64,000 bases of DNA from Sutterella wadsworthensis (GTDB lineage Bacteria; Pseudomonadota; Gammaproteobacteria; Burkholderiales; Burkholderiaceae_F): NCBI RefSeq assembly GCF_003315195.1, contig NZ_QNRV01000007.1:27170-91169 (forward strand), read 5' to 3'. The translations under genes and the position numbers were made by a program. Numbering within the stretch: the first letter of the stretch is position 1; the number at the start of each line of letters is the position of its first letter. The notes beneath the pieces were generated by a model that did not search any database, was not told where the DNA came from, and was given only the letters and a program-made list of their open reading frames with translations. Positions 63,791-64,000 of the stretch are shown here, in pieces.

Positions 63791-64000
63791 CTAATTTTTC
63801 AGGACCCGGGGCGGATTTTCCAAGCCAAGCAGCGCGAGCATATCGCGCTGCTTTTTCGTAATGGTGCGGGTCACCCATGCGTTGGCCGTGCGGCGCTTGT
63901 CAGCTTGAATCTGCTTCAAGATCGTGAAAAGACAATCGATGGAGTTATTGGGGATTTTGCGATTGCCTTGCTCACGGTCGTGGGCTCCCTTAATGGCCAT
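63791..64000 (-). CDS. C-terminal part of an unrecognised gene, possibly a transposase
   Basis: At least 69 codons, open to the right edge; the Met at the edge may or may not be the start. The text (CLFTILKQIQADKRRTANAWVTRTITKKQRDMLALLGLENP) is basic and its ending, T-K-K-Q-x-x-M-L-x-x-L-G-L, resembles the C-terminus of some IS transposases. That likeness is loose, and a housekeeping gene is possible. Confidence 0.4.
   Translation of the reverse strand: MAIKGAHDREQGNRKIPNNSIDCLFTILKQIQADKRRTANAWVTRTITKKQRDMLALLGLENPPRVLKN

Overview
The window reads as a chromosome segment of a moderately GC-rich betaproteobacterium of the order Burkholderiales, most likely a gut Sutterellaceae (Sutterella/Parasutterella type). 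The grounds are the fimV-truA...accD-folC-SPOR-cvpA-purF block, the divergent bamD/rluD-pgeF pair, the yfhM-pbpC pair, and a set of amino-acid symporters that suits an asaccharolytic gut bacterium. Genus is inference; no rRNA or tRNA gene was found.

Bases 1-9,800 are the accessory part: a type III CRISPR-Cas island. Leftward genes run small membrane protein, secreted protein (frameshifted), S1-domain protein, 75-aa protein, Card1/Can2-like CARF nuclease, NE0113/Csm6-family CARF ring nuclease, then the start of cas10/csm1, which leaves the window at base 1. Cas10 has lost its HD dyad and is frameshifted. Rightward genes are cas2, cas1, csx16 and a second cas2, followed by a leader and a six-repeat array with five spacers. 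An AT-rich patch with an unrecognised split gene follows. The logic is cyclic-oligoadenylate signalling (Cas10 makes it, the CARF proteins respond, ring nucleases switch it off), with adaptation encoded on the other arm.

Bases 9,800-19,000 hold the alpha-2-macroglobulin/PbpC periplasmic pair and a small secreted Pro-rich protein. Bases 19,000-29,200 are the leftward housekeeping block purF, cvpA, SPOR protein, a cupin gene, folC, accD, truA, fimV; the trpF-trpB-trpA genes usually found between truA and accD in Burkholderiales are absent. Bases 29,400-46,800 carry rimO, pgeF, rluD (leftward), bamD, an Atg22-type MFS carrier, a histone-deacetylase-like hydrolase, mltB, an abgA-like peptidase, a DMT exporter, an FAH-family enzyme, pssA, a WYL regulator, psd, and a TIGR00266/SIMPL pair.

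Bases 46,900-52,800 contain four tandem sodium:neurotransmitter-symporter-family genes. Bases 52,800-64,000 hold a membrane protein fused in operon to an RlmD-like methyltransferase, a DinG/YoaA helicase, a KTVK-repeat secreted protein, two tandem nitroreductases, mdh, an orphan PIN protein, a sodium:alanine symporter with a long structured leader, and a partial gene at the right edge.

Most notable signals: the uncharacterised membrane/secreted/S1 module at the head of the type III operon; decay of cas10; a shared palindrome (GTTCGAYRTCGA) upstream of both the cupin gene and the nitroreductases, pointing to an undescribed small regulon; and the four tandem symporters beside the missing trp genes.
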